Shown here one piece after another: positions 1-13,210 of a stretch of DNA of 64,000 bases. Position numbers and translations under genes: made by a program. This DNA is from Epiperipatus broadwayi. Its lineage: Eukaryota; Onychophora; Udeonychophora; Euonychophora; Peripatidae. Under the pieces are notes generated by a model that saw only the letters and a program-made list of their open reading frames with translations, had not been told where the DNA came from and ran no database searches. Where the stretch lies: contig JAQFVV010000022.1 of assembly GCA_028023455.1 (NCBI GenBank), forward strand, positions 11,365,100 to 11,429,099. The letters are read 5' to 3'. Within the stretch, counting starts at the first letter, position 1. Each line of letters starts with the position of its first letter.

Positions 1-3000
1 TGTTTTTAATTATTATCATTTTGTAAATTTTTATTTATAATTTACATATAGAATTTTTTTTCTTTTTTTGCATTAAATTATGTAGAATAAAAAGACAGAA
101 TTTTCTTAACGATCTTAATAATGTTAAAAACTCAAAGTACTTTTATTTCAAAGGTTCACTGATGGCCACGTAGCATTTTGGCAATGATATGAAAATATTG
201 GAAGCGATCTCAGTTAAATGATAATAATATAAAAAGACAAACAAATTATTGAAAGAAGATAATAAATTCCTTCAAACACAATCAATTATTTCCAATATTA
301 CACTATTCCGAGTTTTATCTCTATTTAAAGGGGGAGTGTGGCTGGAATAATATAGCTATGGGACGTTTTGAATATTCCATATTTTGTATATATATATAAA
401 CACATATTATATATATATATACATCACTATTAATTTGAAATTTTTACAATTTATTTTAATTTGATAGTTTTCGGATTAGTGATTTCTTGGATTTCAAGAA
501 TAAATCCTTTATTCCCTCATTGTGAAGCCAAAGTCTGTGAAAAACTTAAACATGTGTGTGTGTATTATTCAAGAATATATAATATATCAATTTAAATAAA
601 AATAATAAATAATAATTGGAACGATAAACTTTCTTTTAAAATGCTAGCAATATTAATTCAACACTCTCTAATATCAAAATAATTTATATTACAGACACAA
701 AATGAATCTATTTTCACTTGCCTTACAATATATTATATAAGTGGCAGATTAAGTAATGCTGTCTATTAAAGCAAAAGTCAAGAGATCAGTGATGTCTACA
801 CAATATTATTCAAATTATCTTATAATTTAAATTCACAAGGCAGACTTAATCTATATTCTGTTTTACAAGAATTTGTTCATCAACTCTAGGCATGCACTCA
901 GAAATAAATATGAAGATATTTAAGACCAAAACAATCAGGTTTGGAATTTTATGAGTTGTTACTACTTTCTAATTTGCATCATATATACTATGAAAATAAT
1001 TTGAAATAAAAAAACATTTTTGTATTTTATACAAATTCTAAAAACATTAATTGTTGCATCGATTAGAAAATAGATGCTAATATTATTATGTACTGTGAAT
1101 GACATTTTAATGTCAATATTCAATTTAAGTTTATTTAAATCCGTTTATATAAATGATTTAATAATAATCAATAAATTTTTCTAGTGCAGTGAAATTTATT
1201 GATTATTACATAATTTAACATTGTTTAATATTAAATATGATTTTAAATAACATTGTTTAATATTAGCATAAAGTAAATCATAATATTTCAGAAATGCTAA
1301 TAAGATTATTAAAATAAGAAATGGGTTTAAATTGAATGATTTAGATATTCATGCTTTCACTTCTAGATACTTAAAATTGAATCATATAAGTGGATTTGAA
1401 TTTGAAAATAAGATGGTCATTCTTATTTTCTCAAAGTCTTTATCTTGTGACTGGGATGAGAGTATCCTTGCAGTTTTAACATCACTGTTATTTAATGGTG
1501 CGAGTGAGAAGGAATGATTGCTTTCTACATAATTATAGACATTTAGTTAAAAATATAAAAACATTTTTGCCTTGCATATTACTCCAAAAGTAGATTAAAT
1601 TTAAAAAAAAATTAATTGTTGCATGGACTAAAATAGCAGTTATTTTATAGCTCAGGTATTTTCCTAACATAATCTTGTTTTTAAAATGGGCAGTTTCACA
1701 CAGGATATTTTACAATTATTATTTTAAATTTTTTTAAAAAATTGAAATAAAAAATACCATCACATAGAAAAATCTTAATAATGAAAAAATTATCCTAGAC
1801 AAAAGTCATATACCATAACATTTGTTTTATGAATTCCACATTTCCCCCCACTTATTAAATAATTAATTATTTTAAAAATGGAATAAAGAAACTTAGGTAT
1901 TTATAAGCCTAAAATAATTAAGAAATATTGCAGAGAGACCTTTAGTTTCTGTTCATTTCAATAACCTTAAAATAAACAATCAAACACTTCTTATGCAAAC
2001 ATAAAACTAAAGAACAGTACTAATATGTAAGAAATAGAGTGATAAACTTTATTTTGTACTATCAACTATACTAATGCAACATCCTCTAGTATCAACATAA
2101 TCTACATTACAGATAAAAATATACTTTCACTTGCTTTTCAATCTTCTATGAATAGTAGAGTAGATAATGATATTCTTAGGTCAAATATCAATAAAAACAG
2201 TGGAGATATTATGCAGACTAATGCAAATCAACTTGTAATTTAAATTCAGTGCAGTATTAATTTCTAATCTTTTTAATAATTCTGTAAACAAACAGTCAAA
2301 TATTAAATATGTAAATATCAAATTAAATAACATTAATATATACATATATATTGTAATGGATAAGTGGGTACAATTATGTTGAATATCGTACATTTCAGAG
2401 GGTGCTCCTAGAAAAAAAGCTTAACAACTTATTGGTTTCCAATAATTTTTGCTATTCAAGTCACTTTATAATTTTCTGTAAAAAATAATATCATTTTTGC
2501 ATTTTTAAGTAATTTATTACTTCATGAATAGATGAAACATGCAGGGAAGAATAGCACTAGAAGGATAACTTTAACTTCTTGCTTAAACTGGTAAAAATAA
2601 TAAGCAGTTTAAAATGAGATAAACTTTAAAAAATTTAAAACTGCTTAAGTGAAAATATAGCTAATTTTTAAAAGATAATGTGTGTTTTATTTTCCAGTTG
2701 TTTTTTTAAAAATACCTGTGTGTTCTTTTATTACTACAATATTGTTTTTCATATGGCATAATTCAACAAATTCAACTGAAGTATTAGAATAGGATCTTTA
2801 AATATTAGCATATTTTTTATCTTTCTCATTATCTAGATCATTTATTTATAGATTTTTGAGTTTGAACATACTAATTAAGATTTTTTAAACATGTGATGTT
2901 TAGACAGTAAATTAATTAACTTTTATTAACTTGATTTAATTATTAAATAAACCATTTATTTAACTTGAATAAAAATTATTTATTTAATTAAAACAAACGT

Positions 3001-6000
3001 ATTTTATTCAAAATAAATACTTTTTCATTTTATTTGAAAGCTGTTTAGATTGGAATTATTTAAAGTACTATTTTTAAAATATATTATTTTTAATAATCCC
3101 ATTTTAAACTTTCCAGTCCTTTAAGACATATGCACAAAGACTCACATACATATATATCAGATATAATTATTATTTTAAAAACAATGAAAGTAAACTAATT
3201 ACAAAAACTTATTTAAATTAAAATATCTTTTCAATTAGTTATCTTTAAGCTTAATGTTTTTAAATTCTAACTTTAAACAAATATTATATCAACTAATGCC
3301 TTTTAAAATACTATTTTAAATATATCTTATTTTGAAAACTAGCAAAAATGAAACATTAACATAAATTAATCATACTTTACAAATAGCAATAAAAACTTTA
3401 TTTATTGCACCCAATTAAAACACAACACACATCAAACTAACTTTTATCCAGGATTAAATTATTAAATTTGGATTTGTGAAACAAATATTAAATAAGCTAA
3501 TTAATATTCCTTAAACAAATAATATTCAAATATGTTTAATAAACTGTTTCATTAATAAATTAGAACACTTAGTTAAGATTTTATAGCTTAATAACAACGA
3601 AGTTTATTTAAGTTAAAACATTTTTTAAAAAAATGTTACAGATATTTAATCCATAGGATTAAATATATGGTTACAGTGAAAATATATTGTAATAAATAGA
3701 ATATTTAAGTAATAACTTGTAGATTTATGCTTTACGATTGTCCAAATTATGATAATATTAAATAGTGCTTTACGTTGTAAGTGTGATAGCACTATTTAAT
3801 ATTATTATAATAAATAGAATAGAAGAAAGTTCTGATTTAATAATGGTCTATGAATTATGATATCCATAATTGTAACTGACAGATGTGGGAAGTCTCTCTA
3901 ATAAAGTCATTTAAGTTTTATGCATCAAACTGTAAATGTAAAAAAGAAGTTTTCTTTAATTTAGACAATTAACAAATGAAGAAAAAGAAACTTTACTATT
4001 TTATGTGCAAGATTATAACAAAAAATAATATGGAAAATGAGGTAGCTCTTATAATAATATTGTACAATTAAATAAATCAAAACTCCAATAATAATGAAAA
4101 GGAATAAATCCAAATCTACTATTTTTCTAAACTGTAAATCTCTAACTTCAAAATTTGACATTAAAATATACTAATGAGACTTAAGATTACTTGCTAAATA
4201 TAATTCTGAAACAAAGGGATATTTTATTGAATCTGTATTATGTTTTTGAAATTGGATAAGTATAAATATTTTATTTTAATATCTAAGTCTCCCAACATTC
4301 GATAACACAGATGTGCATTAAAGTTTAAATAAGTAATCAAAATAGCATTTCAATACGCTCAGGATAAAATAATTAAATTAATAAAATCAAGCATTATACT
4401 ATGACCCAAAAGTGTAGATAAGTGATGTAGTTTAAAAAAATTAAACAATGTCATTTTTAAAATAAAATAATTGGTCTATATTTTATTTATGATATATCTG
4501 AGAATGACAATAAAATAAAAAAAACAAAAGCAATAATAGCCATTTCATCATATAGGCATTCCCATTGATCAATAGAGCTTATTTTGAATAACATTTTATC
4601 AATAACATATTTATTTAAAATGCATTTTATATCTAAAATGAAGATTATCTCAGTTATACAGCTTAATAATGCATAATAAAAATAATTCAACTTATTAATA
4701 CTCAAGTAATTCAAAATCAGATATCCATTCTTTTGGGAGAATCAAACTCTCATCAATTCACTAAAAAAGTTTAATCAGACAATAATATATGTGTGTGTTT
4801 GTTTAAACTATATTTTCCTATAACAAGTTCTTGAGTATGAATTACATCTTAAGATAATCTCTTTATTCAGTGATAAGTATTTAAATACAACAAAAACTGT
4901 TACATCTATATGACATTTAACTTCATAAACATTTAATAGGAATTTTATAAATACTATTACAATGACTAATAAATATTTCTTCATAATAAACACTTGAAAA
5001 TGACTCTCTAGGTTTTTAAGATCACAAATATAAATATATTATTCTTATATAAAAATACTATAAAACCGATTCATCCTTTAAATGTATTTCATGATCAATG
5101 TTATATACAATTGAAATACATATGTTGGCTACTACTACTTATAAAAAAATAATTTCAGCAGTCTTTGTCTGGATATAAATGGTCAATATAGATTTCACTT
5201 AACATATTTATACTGTATAATAAATATATGTGTGCATGTTTTATAAATCATATGATAGTATTATATATATATTGAAACAGATATATCGATATATACCGGT
5301 ACAATATATATATATATATATAATACCTGTTATTTTAATTCAGTTTTTCTATGGAGAGATACTAAAAACATAAAAAAATACATAACATAAATGTCTACCT
5401 ATTTGTTTAAACACAAATTATAATCAATTTGACCTTATATTTTCTTTCTTTTTTGATAATTGACAACAACAAACAACAACAAAAATAGTCTCAAAAGTCT
5501 CTGTTTCTGTCTTGATGTGTGGATGACTGTTGTTAAGATGGTTGATAAAGTATTGTTTTGGAAGAACATGTGGATTTAGAATAATATCAATTAGTTTTTA
5601 TATATCACTTCTGCAAATGATGACAGGATGTACTAATAACATTAATCAAAAGTTTTTGGAAATACTTTTCAAGTCATAGCATTGATTCCTTTCTCCAGGA
5701 TGTGGATAAATAGTTGTTTAATACAATTCTTTTTTTATTTATACATACTTGTTTTACTGATCTCTGATTGATGTAACTTGACAGATAACAGCAAGGAGAG
5801 CATTATTCTAAATAGCTGGCTTATCTATTCATGCATTTTTACAATCATATCAAGTTCAAATTGAAAGTTTTCATTTTACTAGTTTACCTGTGTGTATAGA
5901 TAGATTAATAATGGTAATTTTCATGATCCTTGCACACATTTATGTATTGCATAAGAAATTTTCATAACATTTTTAAAATTTGGACTTTCATGAGTCAAGC

Positions 6001-6350
6001 ATTGCCCAAATGTTAACTATTATCTACTTGATTCATGTGCATATTGAAGAATATTCTTTATAAACTTCTTTTCAAATATTTAAGCATTGTATTACTGACA
6101 TTAATATATTAAAAAATAATGCAGATAATTTAAAAAATACAAAAAATTTAAAATGTGTATAAAAAATAAAATACAAGTTACAAATCCATTTTTTTTAAAT
6201 TTTTTTATAAACTAATTCCACACATATACTTTTAGATAATAATGTTATTAACATTAATTCTTAACATATTTTTAATATACATCATTTATCTCCCTTTTTC
6301 TTCATTTATTATTAATATTGCATTCTCAACAATCATAAATAAAGTATTAA
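1..6350. other. AT-rich non-coding stretch, nothing recognised
   Basis: There are no convincing exons, RNA genes or complete repeats here. The stretch is low-complexity A/T sequence with short (TA)n runs near 390-420 and 5265-5325. A 61-codon ORF at 1332-1517 resembles no family I know. If the cyclase gene begins upstream of the window, this is intron; otherwise it is intergenic. I looked for the upstream cyclase exon carrying the first metal-binding Asp (FSDIVGF-type motif) and did not find it by eye. Confidence 0.5.
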
Positions 6351-6351
6351 C

Positions 6352-6423
<72 letters not shown>
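6352..6423. repeat. (AAT)n microsatellite
   Basis: This is an essentially perfect ATA/AAT triplet tract of about 24 units. It lies about 50 bp before the larger compound triplet array and probably shares its origin, separated by a unique spacer at roughly 6424-6473. Confidence 0.95.
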
Positions 6424-6424
<1 letters not shown>

Positions 6425-6473
6425 ATATAGCTTTACTTCTCAGTATATGTAAAATATATAATTGTTAATTAGA

Positions 6474-6495
6474 GAAGAAGATGATGATGATGATG

Positions 6496-6593
<98 letters not shown>

Positions 6594-7262
6594 AAGAAGA
6601 AGAAGAAGAAGAAGAAGAAGAAGAAGAAGAAGAAGAAGAAGAAAAAGAAGAAGAAAAAAGAAGAAGAAGAAGAAGAAGAAGAAGAAGAAAGAAGAAGAAG
6701 AAGAAGAAGAAGAAGAAGAAGAAGAAGAAGAAGAAGAAGAAGAAGAAGAAGAAGAAGAAGAAGAAGAAGAAGAAGAAGAAGAAGAAGAAGAAGAAGAAGA
6801 AGAAGAAGAAGAAGAAGAAGAAGAAGAAGAAGAAGAAGAAGAAGAAGAAGAAGAAGAAGAAGAAGAAGAAGAAGAAGAAGAAGAAGAAGAAGAAGAAGAA
6901 GAAGAAGAAGAAGAAGAAGAAGAAGAAGAAGAAGAAGAAGAAGAAGAAGAAGAAGAAGAAGAAGAAGAAGAAGAAGAAGAAGAAGAAGAAGAAGAAGAAG
7001 AAGAAGAAGAAGAAGAAGAAGAAGAAGAAGAAGAAGAAGAAGAAGAAGAAGAAGAAGAAGAAGAAGAAGAAGAAGAAGAAGAAGAAGAAGAAGAAGAAGA
7101 AGAAGAAGAAGAAGAAGAAGAAGAAGAAGAAGAAGAAGAAGAAGAAGAAGAAGAAGAAGAAGAAGAAGAAGAAGAAGAAGAAGAAGAAGAAGAAGAAGAA
7201 GAAGAAGAAGAAGAAGAAGAAGAAGAAGAAGAAGAAGAAGAAGAAGAGGAGGAGGAGGAGGA
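6474..7262. repeat. Compound triplet array GAT-AAT-GAA-GGA with very long GAA block
   Basis: The array runs in order: a short GAT block (about 6480-6497), an AAT block (about 6496-6564, one G interruption), a GAA block (about 6565-7247, interruptions only near 6641-6690), and a final run of GGA units to 7262. Neighbouring blocks differ by one base per triplet, consistent with point changes that then spread by slippage. Long purine-only GAA tracts can form triplex DNA and impede replication or transcription, as at the human frataxin intron. Apparent ORFs of poly-Arg, poly-Glu or poly-Phe across the tract are artefacts of the repeat. The true length may be longer or shorter than assembled. Confidence 0.97.
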
Positions 7263-9727
7263 GCAGCAAAATTGTAAATTGAAATGTTTTATATATAGAC
7301 ATTAAAAAGAGAATGAATTGCGCAGTGTGTATTAAATACTTAAACATTTAAATAAATATATGCCTAAATGGTAATAGTAATTCAAAAATCTTGAAATACT
7401 TAATAAATATTTCTCTTTTCCTTCATCTTTTTTTGCATTGAGCTGTTTAATATATAAATAAAAATAAAGAAAAAAATCTTTTTATAAATAATAATACACA
7501 TAAAATAATCTTGATCAATAAAGTAAAAATTGATTAGAAAATAAGTATTATTCAAATGCTTTACAAATTGTTCATCAACATAACAAGTCAAATAAACAGA
7601 GCAACAAGTTTATGTTCTAATAATTATTTAGTAAAAAGAGAAATCAATATTATTAAAAAAGAAGCCACAATTTATTGATTATCCAAAAAGTACATTATAA
7701 AAAAATATATTATTAAAAATAATATCTAAAACAGAAGTAAAAACAAAAATAATAAAGATAGAAATAAAACTAACAAACAAAGGCTACATATATATTAGTT
7801 TAAAAGTAAATACATACACACATATGTATATATTGTAACCTCTATGATGTGGCTTATAACAGAATAATATAAATATAAAAGCTAAGATATAGTTAAAAGT
7901 AAGTTTTAACAATAGTTTAACTTATTTTAAATATCTTTAAAAAAAAAGAGATTTAAATTTTTAAAAAAGTTTAACTGTGTAAAACTAAAAATAAATAAAA
8001 CCGAAAAGATAATAAATTTTGCTTTTGATAAAAACATCATTTCTTTGTTCTTTTCAAACATAAAATGATTAATTAAAAACAAACCTAAAATTTAAAAGAA
8101 ATAAAACTTGTTTTTTTTAAATAGCAAGGTATTTAGATACAACTTACAGAAGGATTAATGAAATAAATTAAAACAAATTTAAAACCTCTAGTTGTGAATA
8201 TCTATTTTAAAGTATGTTTTGTCTTGCTATGATGTCTTATCTAAAAATAAGGGATTAAGGTAAATGTTTTGTGCTATGATTTGAAAATAGAATTATTTAG
8301 AAAAATTTTAATGTTGATTAACAAAAAAATGAAGGTGCATAATCTGACAGACAATGGAAGAGTTGTGTATAAAACATTCATTTTTTATTGTTTTAATTAT
8401 TACTGTGAAATTTTGATTGTTGCTACTCAACTACAAAAAGGCATTTCTACTATCCTCCTAGTTAATGTAAGGATGAATTTGATTCAACTATATTTACATA
8501 TATCTACTATGGCTGAGTAGAGATTCCACTGAGGTGTTTGTCCCATATTTCCAAGATGTAATCTAAGTAATACAGAGAAATGCCCAAAATGTTGCTAAAA
8601 TAAATGCAAGTTAATCTTATCATTGTCAGAGTTGTTGGCTATATTATTAATTGCCTATAATATCTGATAATTTTTTTTCAGAGAATAAACCATGGTCAGA
8701 AGTAAAGAGTGTTTACTAAAGAGGAGAAATAACATATGTATTAAACATTTACTTGCTTTTCTTCATCATTCAGTAAGTTGAAAATTACATAAATTCATGA
8801 CAGAAAAAATAAACTCAAGTTAAATCAGCAATAAAAACATATTTAACATTAGTTTGAAATATTAAATGTTCTAAATTGCTGGCAGGAAAAGTCTGTGTAA
8901 ATGTTGAGCCCAACAATATTTTGGTAAGATGATTTAAATTGATCCATTTGTGAATTATCAATATTAACAATAATTGATTTAATTTTGAGGAGACTACTTT
9001 TTTAAGATTTTATTCTAAATTTCAATTATGCTTTTAGTAATGTTAATCTAATTCTATAAAAACATATACTTTTATGTATTATAGGATTTATTAATGCTCA
9101 TATTATTTAACCTGGAGCTTGATGAGAACTAAAAGAATTTGAATAAAATGAATTAAGCATTATATGCTTGATTTCATCAATCCATTCTAAAATATATATT
9201 GTTTGATTATGTACATGTCTAAATACAAAGAGTTAAAGAAAGTTTAATTTGTTTTATTAGAGTTTTTTATTGATCTTATTAATTTAACAGTTATTGTTAA
9301 AAAGCATTATTTCTGATTGATTTTTCATTCATCAGACAAATATTTGGTATATGTTCAATATTTAGAATATATTATGTTATAACTGCTCTGATAAGGCTAT
9401 TTGAAATACATCTCTATTAAGATAACATATATGTGTGCTAGATGATTATTAGCAATAGGGTCTGCATTGAGACCAATGTTTTATATAAGCTTTAGTCTGA
9501 CTATCATCAGTAGTTATAAACAAATAGGTTTAAATTTTAAGTTTGTACTCACCTCAACTTGTCTACAGACACTTTTTGGACATCGAATGGATAAATAGTT
9601 ATTCCCTGAAATAAGATGGCAGAGTCATATAATTTTTTAGCAGGCATAATTCCATTACAATATATATATATATATGATAAACAAAACAAGTTATAAATTT
9701 TGTAACTTGCTCATAGCTTGCTTTTTA
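7263..9727. other. AT-rich non-coding stretch, nothing recognised
   Basis: No gene or RNA is supported here. A TGTAACC motif follows a short (TA) run near 7843 and resembles the ends of LTRs elsewhere in the window, but no partner end was found. An 83-codon ORF at 8269-8520 is unrecognised and has no sign of selection that I can see. Confidence 0.45.
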
Positions 9728-10011
9728 TGATCACTAGATGGAGTGACTATACAGAAAGTGAATTATTGGTTTTTATGCTGGGTTTGTGAAAAGATAAGGG
9801 GAATTTAGATATAAAGGTTATAGAGTTGACAAAGATTATGTTATGGAAATGGGATAGAGCATATTATGGGTAAATTTAGAGTGGGGAATGTAAAATAAAG
9901 TGGCTAATAGGTTTATCTGGGCATAATTGCTGAGATATTCTTGACTTCGTTTAAGGAGAAGCCATAATACATCACATCACATCACATTGGTAAAGCTCCA
10001 TCTAGTGATCA
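9728..10011 (+). mobile_element. LINE 3'-end fragment bracketed by 16-bp inverted repeats
   Basis: The core (about 9744-9988) closely matches the 3' end of the LINE at 38718-38955. They share the tail of the last ORF, the 3' UTR and a terminal run of CATCA-type units. It is bracketed exactly by TGATCACTAGATGGAG (9728-9743) and its reverse complement (9996-10011), and a (TA)n tract follows directly. LINE insertions normally give direct target duplications, so the inverted repeats are unexpected. The fragment may have landed inside a small palindromic or terminal-inverted-repeat element, or it may be carried by one. It has no coding capacity. Confidence 0.75.
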
Positions 10012-11639
10012 TATATATATATATATATTACAATGTCTGCATGATTGTCTTTAATGCCATCCACTTTAAATAAATACCTTAATGATTATTCCTAAACATT
10101 TATGCTATTTTTAGACTAACTATAAACTTTAAACCCAATTAAAGATTAATATCTGTCTTTTAAACATAAATACATGATGAAACTATTAATTCAATTTCAT
10201 CTTTCTATTTCCATATGTAATATCTTTTTTAGATATATTTAATCTTCCATTCCATCAATATGAATTAATAAAATTATCAAACAAAAAAAATACAAATCAA
10301 ATATAAAATTTAAATTTGTATATAATGGAAAACTTAACACAAATAATTTGTTAGATATAAGTAAATAAAAATGTTGAAAATAGAAAATATATTTGAACCA
10401 AACATAAAGATTGCTATAATAGGATAATAATAGAAAACTGTATTAATTTTTAATCTTTTCATATTTCATTGAGAGTTCTAGCAGTGGGTTGGATTAAATG
10501 TCTCCTTTTTTATTTTATCATATTAACCTTTATTCATTTTTTATAAATTTCAAATTATTTCTTAGAAATATAAGTTTACCAATAAAAATTGTTCTTAAAA
10601 ATAATATTTCAACTTTGCAAATATGTAAAAAAAATAATAAACTGAAATACATAATGGAACAATGGTTTTTTTTTTACAATTGCTGATGAAAATATATAAT
10701 AAATAAAACTAGATTTGTTTTAACTCAGTTATTTAAACTAAGCTAATTATTGTTCAAATTACATAAAAAAAATCCATTTAAAATTTAAAATTTTATTTAC
10801 TAATTATTAAAAAATGACATATTGCTATGATCATTATGAAGAATTCCTTTTCAACCATTTACAACTTGCTGCCATATAATATTAATTTCTGCTTATTGTT
10901 TTCTAAAAATAAATGTTTTTGAATCAAACCTTAATCTATTGCCATAATTTTTTTCAAAAAATAAATATTATACAATTATTTTGAAAAAATATTTATTCGT
11001 GCATAAATAAAAAATATATGTTTTTATTTTTTAAATAAAAACTAAATGTGAATACTCTCAAAAGCTCTTGCATGTGTTCTTGGATCTGGGAATAAAAAGC
11101 CATCAATTAGTAGGATTTATGAGTTGTTGGAAGTAGGTTTTTTTTGTATAATACTGACACCTTGAGATTTTTTTAAAATTAGTAAATAAATATTTTAGTT
11201 CCCATTTTTTTCAGTCAAATGACAGCAAACCCAGCATATGAATATTAAAGATCATCACAAAACAGTGAATTACAGTTGAAGTCACTATAGTTATATTATT
11301 GAATCAGAAAAGCTATTGATATTTTTATTTGAAAAGTTAAAATTACAAAAAACAAATTATAAAAAAATTATTATAGCATTTAAGTGTTCAAAAATCATTA
11401 ATTCACAATTACAAAATACATGACAAACATTATGATTTCCAAATAACAATAATTGAATTTGCAAATAATTATAAAAATATATAAAAATAATAATTAAAGA
11501 ATCATTATGTATAGATAAATGCAAACCATCTTTTAATATGAACAAAAGATGAGATAGGTATATATTTAAATGATAAAACAATATTTATTTTTTAAATCTA
11601 TAAAGTTAATACCTTTAACTATATATTTTTGAAATACAA
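10012..11639. other. AT-rich non-coding stretch, nothing recognised
   Basis: After a (TA)n tract at 10012-10030 this is plain AT-rich sequence with homopolymer runs. The small ORFs at 10498-10686 (+) and 11357-11581 (-) are compositionally typical of random AT-rich DNA and match no family I recognise. Confidence 0.45.
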
Positions 11640-11654
11640 GCATAATTCATATAA

Positions 11655-13207
11655 ATAACACATGATCACCATCTCATGCTATGAGAATGAAATTGAAAGC
11701 ACAATAATATTTTCAATCTAAGCTCAATAGCTTATATAGTCATATGAGTCTGAACTCAATTCAGCACCCATACATTTTAGTGACTTTGGCTCTTTAACAA
11801 CCATAGCCACCATTATCCTATTAGACAGGATAGATGTTTTACCACTAAACATCACATGATCACCATCTCATGCTAGCACATATCTGTTAGTAAACAGGAA
11901 AAAACTCTCCATATAGAAGTACAACCTTGTGCTAACCAGAGTAATCAATGAATGCAAGAAGGCTCCCTATCTAGTGCCTACTCATCCAATATCCCCAGAC
12001 TAGTTTCTGGCTTGTGGCCTTCATCAGCGAGGAGCCTTGGATCTGAGAGCACTGCACCTAGATATTAGGATCTAATGCAACCCTCCAGCAGCCATCTTTT
12101 ATCTCTACTTCACTACAAAACTATGAGAATGAAATTGAAAGCACAATAATATTTTCAATCTAAGCTCAATAGCTTATATAGTCATATGGGTCTAAACTCA
12201 ATTCAGCACCCATACATTTTGGTGACTTTGGATCTTTAACAACCATATCCACCATTATCCTATTAAGCAGGATTGGTGTTAAACCACTGAATATCACATG
12301 ATCACCATCTCATGCTAGCACATAACTATTAGTAAACAGGCAAAAACTCTCCATATAGTAGTGCCACCTTGTGCTAATCAGAGTAATCAATGGATTCCAG
12401 AAGGCTTGTGCATAAAATCCCTATCTAGTGCATACTCATCCAATATCCCCAGACTAGTTTCATGGTTGCTGAATTGAGTTCAGACCCATATGACTATATA
12501 AGCTATTGAGCTTAGATTGAAAATATTATTGTGCTTTCAATTTCATTCTCATAGTTTTGTGGTAAAGTAGAGATAAAAGGTGGCTGCTGGAGGGTTGCAG
12601 TGCTCTCAGATCCAATGCTCCTCACTGATGAAGGCCACAAGACAGAAACTAGTCTGGGGATATTGGATGAGTAGGCACTAGATAGAGATTTTATTCACAA
12701 GCCTTCTGGCATCCATTGATTACTCTGGTTAGCACAAGGTGACACTACTATATGGAGAGTTTTTGCCTGTTTACTAACAGTTATTTGCTAGCATGAGATG
12801 GTGATCATGTGATGCTTAGTGGTTTAACACCAATCCTGTCTAATAGGATAATGGTGGCTATGGTTGTTAAAGAGCCAAAGTCACCAAAATGTATGGGTGC
12901 TGAATTGAGTTCAGATCCACATGACTATATAAGCTATTGAGCTTAGATTGAAAATATTATTGTGCTTTCCATTTCATTCTCATAGTTTTGTAGTGAAGTA
13001 GAGATAAAAGGTGGCTACTGGAGGGTTGCATTAGATCCTCAGATCTAGGTGCAGTGCTCTCAGATCCAAGGCTCCTCACTGATGAAGGCCACAAGCCACA
13101 AACTAGTCTAGGGATATTGGATATATTGGATGAGTAGCCACTAGATAGGGATTTTATGCACAAGCCTTCTGGCATCCATTGATTCTCTAGTTAGCACAAG
13201 GTGGCAC
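11655..13207. repeat. Large palindromic fold-back repeat with tandem units
   Basis: The left arm holds two direct copies of a unit of about 460 bp. The second begins near 12120, each containing the blocks AGCTCAATAGCTTATATAGT and ATCACATGATCACCATCTCA. From about 12470 the same blocks reappear in reverse complement and in reverse order to about 13207, so the whole region can fold into one long imperfect hairpin. Shorter relatives with the same blocks and the same inverted layout lie near 27130 and 33420. The units carry stops in all frames, and a 72-codon ORF inside them is not a gene. It is probably a non-autonomous fold-back or MITE-like family. I recognise no named family. Confidence 0.85.
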
Positions 13208-13210
13208 ATA

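Noticed and set aside
1332-1517. 61-codon ORF considered as a transposase or host exon
   Set aside because: No motif or splice context supports it, and its length is expected by chance in several places here.
5260-5325. CCGGTACA next to (TA)n, identical to the LTR end at 21760
   Set aside because: Only about 8 bp match and no LTR sequence precedes it; more likely chance or a palindromic TA-rich run.
6462-7347. Long ORFs of poly-Arg, poly-Glu and poly-Phe on both strands
   Set aside because: They are produced by the GAA triplet array in every frame, with no non-repetitive coding sequence attached.
12957-13175. 72-codon minus-strand ORF rich in Ser
   Set aside because: It lies wholly within the fold-back repeat, and the other units of the same repeat have stops at corresponding places.
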